NCBI GenBank assembly: GCA_027620495.1
Contig: JAQCEA010000005.1
Location: forward strand, 79,354-143,353
Origin: Pseudomonadota bacterium
Lineage (GTDB): Bacteria > Pseudomonadota > Alphaproteobacteria > Puniceispirillales > Puniceispirillaceae
Direction: 5' to 3'
DNA: 64,000 nucleotides
Shown: piece after piece, positions 60,745 to 64,000 of the stretch
Position numbering within the stretch: position 1 is the stretch's first letter
Layout of the letters: each line of letters begins with the position of its first letter
Notes under the pieces: generated by a model
What the model was told of the DNA's origin: nothing
Databases searched by the model: none
What the model saw: the letters and a program-made list of their open reading frames with translations, nothing else
Translations under genes and position numbers: made by a program

Positions 60745-61371
60745 TTGGTTGGGGCTTCCCTCATCAACAACTAACTCAGCCTCGATTATCATCTCGTCAT
60801 CCAGATAATAACGCCGGTAGTCCGTTGGCATCTCACATTTAGGACAAACCCAGTCTTTGAAGAAACTATTCACCTGCCAGTGATCTAACGATTTCGTGGC
60901 AAGAACCTTTTCCATTGAAACCTCAGATTGCTCCTCACATTCCCCACAGCAAATCTTAAGGATGGATTTTTCAGAAGTTTTGCCTTTAAGGTCCTCAATG
61001 CTGAAGTCCTTGAAACACAGGCTATAACTTTCCCCGTTCTGAATGCGTTTCGGCACCCGAAATGGTTCAGCCTTGTAATCAGCCATTCTCACACGAAGAC
61101 CCAAACGGTCAGCATTGGCTTCCATTTCTGCTGTGGTCATATTTCGCCCCAATTCAGTCTCAAGGTAAAGAATGCTCAAGCCATTGATATAAACATCCAT
61201 CAAGAGACGAAGTTCATCTGGTCCGTCTTCTTCCAAAACTTTATCAAACTCTACCATGGGATCTTCACCGTGCTTACGGAAGACGCCCAAGAACTCGCTT
61301 AGAGACATATTAAGATAACGATACAGCTTTGATTCAAATTCTTTGAGGATTTTGTCTTTGAATTGATTCAT
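60739..61371 (-). CDS. zinc-ribbon protein of unknown function
   Basis: I do not recognise this family. The 210-residue product is largely charged and helical at its N-terminal half. The C-terminal half has CCGEC (141-145) and CPKC (176-179), a spacing typical of a zinc ribbon. No signal peptide or membrane segment is seen. The start overlaps the stop of the upstream LspA-like gene as ATGA, implying a two-gene operon read towards the polymerase-OGFr pair. Confidence 0.68.
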   Translation of the reverse strand: MNQFKDKILKEFESKLYRYLNMSLSEFLGVFRKHGEDPMVEFDKVLEEDGPDELRLLMDVYINGLSILYLETELGRNMTTAEMEANADRLGLRVRMADYKAEPFRVPKRIQNGESYSLCFKDFSIEDLKGKTSEKSILKICCGECEEQSEVSMEKVLATKSLDHWQVNSFFKDWVCPKCEMPTDYRRYYLDDEMIIEAELVVDEGSPNQL

Positions 61372-62006
61372 GACAAACCCTCTGGTTGAATGCCAAATAG
61401 AAGGTACCCGATGTGATAGTATGTGTTTGCGCCAATCACTGCCATTGCAAACATGAATGCAGGGGCCTTGAATAGCCAGCGTTCAAAACAAACCAGCGAC
61501 GCAACCGGTGCAGAAAATAGTATCATCAAGTCGGACAAATTTAGCATCGAATAAAACATGGCTCCGGGCACGGAAAAGCCCAGCCAATCACACACGCTTC
61601 CGAAAGCAAGAATATCAAGCGTCAAGCCGCCCAGTCCCCCAAGCAGAACTGCCGCAGACAATTGCTGAATCCTTTTGCGATCATGACAAAGGTACTTGAA
61701 GAGGCTGATGCTTGCCCAAAGAAGGAACAGAACTGTTGGCAGTCGATGAATTGTTGGTGAACTACCATCTACAAAAAAGCCGCCCCAGTTAAAAACAGGC
61801 TCAGACAGAAAGAACCAATTCAGGTCATCGATATCTGGAAATGTGAATTGGCTGGTGTTATCGCGGAAATAATAGGCTATCGCGAGATTGAAAATGGCCA
61901 GCAACAATCCAATGATTGGCCAGATGTACCTTCTATTTAATGAAGACATCTCTGACGTCCAAAATCCCTGCATAATGAAAACAAGATATCGGCATTCCAC
62001 CGCCAC
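61368..62006 (-). CDS. LspA-like membrane protein (signal peptidase II homologue)
   Basis: Several hydrophobic segments are present. Residues 123-160 read GGLGGLTLDI, GSVCDWLGF and LNLSDLMILF, matching the lipoprotein signal peptidase pattern GGxxGNxxDR, V-x-D and FNxAD; the two catalytic-type aspartates would be D140 and D159, with N156 kept. The DR of the usual motif is DI. The true start is unclear: GTG 62006, ATG 61973 or ATG 61949. A housekeeping lspA is not expected in an island, so this may process element-encoded or foreign lipoproteins, or be a degenerate relative. Confidence 0.6.
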   Translation of the reverse strand: MAVECRYLVFIMQGFWTSEMSSLNRRYIWPIIGLLLAIFNLAIAYYFRDNTSQFTFPDIDDLNWFFLSEPVFNWGGFFVDGSSPTIHRLPTVLFLLWASISLFKYLCHDRKRIQQLSAAVLLGGLGGLTLDILAFGSVCDWLGFSVPGAMFYSMLNLSDLMILFSAPVASLVCFERWLFKAPAFMFAMAVIGANTYYHIGYLLFGIQPEGLS

Positions 62007-62053
62007 AATTTGATCAGATCATAATTTGGTTATTTTCAAAAGGGTGGAGTGCC

Positions 62054-62530
62054 ATGATCAAGATATTCCAGAAATCGCTTTATCTATTAGCAGCATTGGC
62101 CGCCCTTTTTTACACCAATGCCGAAGCGAAGGAACGATTGACCTGCCCATCTTTGGAGAAGGCGGCAGAGTTGGCGGACATGAAGGTAAGACACTTTGGT
62201 GACACTGATTGGGAAATTGAGAGCAAAGACGAAGGCGTGTTTTATGTATCGGTTGGATACAAGAATTGCCTATTTAGGTTCGTTGCAAATATGTCTAAAT
62301 TTATACCTAAGCTAAATAAAGCAGGTGATGAATGGAGCAAAGCTAACAAAATTGGTAATTTGATCGAGAGTGATGGAAAGGTCTTCTTTAAGCATCACGT
62401 TTTGTTGCCATTCGCCTCAGAGCAAACCCTATCTCTTAATATCAAGATGTTTGACTATCTTGCAGCCAAAGCCATCGACAAAGCTATAGAGGTTCAAGCT
62501 AAGGCTGAAGGTGGTGGTGAGAGGTTATGA
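62054..62530 (+). CDS. small secreted protein of unknown function
   Basis: The first about 25 residues (MIKIFQKSLYLLAALAALFY, then ending NAEA) form a clear signal peptide, so the mature about 133-residue product is expected in the periplasm or outside. It has two cysteines (LTCPSLE, KNCLFRF) that could form a disulphide. It is divergent from the LspA-like gene across 47 bases; no lipobox is visible. No family is recognised. Confidence 0.6.
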   Translation: MIKIFQKSLYLLAALAALFYTNAEAKERLTCPSLEKAAELADMKVRHFGDTDWEIESKDEGVFYVSVGYKNCLFRFVANMSKFIPKLNKAGDEWSKANKIGNLIESDGKVFFKHHVLLPFASEQTLSLNIKMFDYLAAKAIDKAIEVQAKAEGGGERL

Positions 62531-62583
62531 CAAGGCCGCTTTGAGCATCTCAGGTCTTGGTGGTCGCCCGACAACCCAATCAT

Positions 62584-62844
62584 TCAACTAGCAATGAACA
62601 GGTTTGAACTATCAAGCCTATCTTTTAGCCCCTCAACCTTACCGCTACATTTTGCTGTGTCACATTTACAGAATTCACCAAATTTTTCATTTGGAATAGG
62701 CTTTGTCCAAAGGTTTTCCGGCTTCAACTTAAATGGATTTTTAATCGCGTGGATAACTAGCACCGGCTTTACAAAACTTGAAAAAGAGAATGAAAACGGC
62801 AAAGTTAGTATGTGAATATCATATTCCCTCGCCTTGATAAGCAT
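62584..62844 (-). CDS. possible small gene, unknown
   Basis: An 86-codon frame ending with KFGEFCKCDTAKCSGKVEGL and DRLDSSNLFIAS. The four cysteines (C-x-C, then C further on) look protein-like, but an open frame of similar length lies on the opposite strand and no ribosome binding site is obvious. It fills part of an otherwise gene-free region (62531-62943). Confidence 0.3.
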   Translation of the reverse strand: MLIKAREYDIHILTLPFSFSFSSFVKPVLVIHAIKNPFKLKPENLWTKPIPNEKFGEFCKCDTAKCSGKVEGLKDRLDSSNLFIAS

Positions 62845-62943
62845 TTTTGATGATGCTTAAAGGGCAATTGCTGCATCAGCAAGTAAGCAGATAAGGCGAA
62901 GCAAATTTCTTTCTAACTCAGCGCCGCATAGGGTCCTATTAGT

Positions 62944-63294
62944 CTAGGCTATTCTATCGCCCAACGGGAGAATAGGGGTGTCAGTTTCGATTGGTTGCTC
63001 AGCTTTTTTTTCAGAACTCTCAACGCTAAGCATCGATTGAATTCCCTTTGCCAATTCTAAGGATGCAGATATCGGTATGCTTGCTTTAAAAACAGCTGAG
63101 GCTATTTCTGAATTTGAACCTGTAACACCAGTGTTCTGATAAAACAGAATATTGACGACTCCATTTTGAACAAATATCTGAGAAACACCATCGGCATAGA
63201 ACTTTGGAAGAATACCAAAATCAGCGTACTGTTCGAGTGTGATACCGTCAACGTTCTCAAAATCAAAGATTTTACTTTCCATCTTCTTGCCCAA
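62944..63294 (-). CDS. hypothetical protein, unknown
   Basis: The 116-residue product begins MGKKMESKIFDFENVDGI (ATG 63294, or ATG 63282 at MESKIF) with a regular mixed alpha/beta character and a charged C-terminal tail. Not recognised. It overlaps the upstream gene on the same strand by 23 bases at ATG 63294, or by 11 at ATG 63282, pointing to a two-gene unit. Confidence 0.5.
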   Translation of the reverse strand: MGKKMESKIFDFENVDGITLEQYADFGILPKFYADGVSQIFVQNGVVNILFYQNTGVTGSNSEIASAVFKASIPISASLELAKGIQSMLSVESSEKKAEQPIETDTPILPLGDRIA

Positions 63295-63943
63295 AAAGAG
63301 TGAAGGTGCCTCTTACATATCCAGTGACCTCAGAGTTCTTAAGAATTTCTTTTGATAACTGTTCTGTCATTGCGTAATTTTCTAATTTAACAGGCTTCGC
63401 CGCGTCATTTGTTTCAAAAGTTATATCAAACCACGGTTCGCCGCGCTTCATTATAAAGTCGTTTTCAGTCCTAACCCATTCGCATGCCCAGCTTAAAGGC
63501 CTTTTCCAGCTGCTTATTGGAAAGCGCCCTTCAACCACACGGTGCGGGAGGTCTTTGCCGATTAAGCCGTAGGGGTGCCTTTGTGTAAGATATGTTTTCT
63601 GTTCAGAAAAAAATATATAAGGCGTTGCGATTTGAAAGACCGGAACAGATGGATTTATCCAGTCGACGTTAGGCATAAGTGTAAACATGCCTTTAAGTTT
63701 GTCGGGGGCAATTGACGTGCCTTTGTCAATAATATGCACTGCAGGCTTGTCAAGATTACCCACTAGTCGCAGACGGAGGTCAAATGGACAACAAACAACA
63801 TAGGTCCGTTGGCGGCTAGCAAGCACCGCTGGGCACGAGAGAACGCCAGAATTGGAACGAGATTTTTGTTTGCGGTCAAGGGACGAGGCAGGTGCAAAAT
63901 AAATTGCTCCTGCTTCTCTTTCTAGTAAAGACCAATAAATCAC
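63272..63943 (-). CDS. hypothetical protein, unknown
   Basis: A 223-residue protein with motifs WINPSVPVFQIATPYIFF, YLTQRHPYGLIGKDLPHR and CEWVRTENDFIMKRGEPWFD; the segment resembles virus- or prophage-associated uncharacterised proteins, which I cannot name. No signal peptide or membrane segment. The remaining 57 bases to the window end hold no visible gene. Confidence 0.55.
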   Translation of the reverse strand: MIYWSLLEREAGAIYFAPASSLDRKQKSRSNSGVLSCPAVLASRQRTYVVCCPFDLRLRLVGNLDKPAVHIIDKGTSIAPDKLKGMFTLMPNVDWINPSVPVFQIATPYIFFSEQKTYLTQRHPYGLIGKDLPHRVVEGRFPISSWKRPLSWACEWVRTENDFIMKRGEPWFDITFETNDAAKPVKLENYAMTEQLSKEILKNSEVTGYVRGTFTLFGQEDGK

Positions 63944-64000
63944 GCTGGAGTCTAGTTACAATATGTTTGGTTGCCATATGTCGACCAGGTTTGAGATCTT

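Larger units (their letters stand above)
56870..64000. mobile_element. integrated element inserted at tRNA-Gly (right end outside window)
   Basis: The unit starts in the tRNA-Gly 3' end, carries a tyrosine recombinase gene first, has AT-richer composition and mostly unfamiliar genes, and shows a second copy of the tRNA 3' region 1.3 kb inside. No direct-repeat right end can be seen before 64,000, so its length is unknown. Its genes include a palm-like polymerase candidate, an OGFr-domain protein and an LspA-like protein. No phage structural, conjugation or resistance genes are visible. Confidence 0.8.

Noticed and set aside
62594..62815. + strand 73-codon frame opposite the possible small - strand gene
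   Set aside because: Rich in Ser/Phe with no domain-like pattern; at most one of the two strands codes, and the - strand product with spaced cysteines looks more protein-like.

Overview
The window reads as the chromosome of an alphaproteobacterium, followed at its right end by the start of an integrated element. Support comes from characteristic alphaproteobacterial gene orders: proA-nadD-rsfS-rlmH, atpHAGDC, mdh next to sucA-sucB-lpd, sdhCDAB, rpsP-rimM-trmD-rplS, dapF-mtaB-ftsY and aminotransferase-ftsK-lolA. The compact layout, moderate GC and marine-type gene content would suit a SAR116-like/Rhodospirillales-related lineage, but that placement is inference. Layout: 1-6.5 kb, proline/NAD synthesis, ribosome maturation, glycolysis and envelope protease genes on the + strand (proA to rppH), ending at a hairpin terminator shared with the converging ATP synthase operon. 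6.5-13.9 kb, atpC-D-G-A-H and priA on the - strand. 14.2-16.5 kb, transaldolase-like aldolase, DUF484 protein and xerC. 16.5-28.2 kb, a long - strand block of TCA-cycle genes: lpd, sucB, sucA, mdh, zapE, sdhB, sdhA, sdhD, sdhC, with succinyl-CoA synthetase genes (sucCD) absent from it. 28.3-33.4 kb, pyridoxal kinase, asd and leuB-leuD-leuC. 33.5-42.3 kb, translation and protein targeting (rplS, trmD, rimM, rpsP with an unusual acidic/alanine tail, ffh, ftsY), a YdcF-like membrane protein, mtaB, dapF and an exonuclease III. 42.3-45.2 kb, an AT-richer accessory segment with a decayed WYL regulator, a strongly foldable intergenic stretch that may be a structured RNA, and a TPR-sulfotransferase gene split by a frameshift. 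45.3-56.6 kb, lolA, ftsK, aminotransferase, HAD phosphatase, UbiH-like monooxygenase, small quality-control proteins, and a sugar dehydrogenase/aminotransferase pair. At 56,814 lies tRNA-Gly(GCC), the apparent insertion point of a mobile element that runs to the window edge. The element is the most unusual part. A tyrosine recombinase gene sits between two perfect 63-bp copies of the tRNA-Gly 3' region in INVERTED orientation, a geometry that would let the recombinase flip its own segment. Next comes a non-coding stretch with four copies of a 9-bp sequence (two per strand) and a short AT-rich patch, looking like iterons. It is followed by a 496-residue protein with a winged-helix-like N-terminal half and a C-terminal half carrying polymerase-palm-like motifs (DYSALH, R-x3-K-x7-N, VHDSF), translationally coupled to an OGFr-domain protein. 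Beyond these are a zinc-ribbon protein coupled to an LspA-like membrane protein, a secreted protein, and unrecognised genes. A self-replicating or self-rearranging integrative element is a reasonable hypothesis but is not shown by sequence alone. A housekeeping trait is extreme packing of convergent genes: four core pairs and one island pair end with stop codons that abut or overlap.
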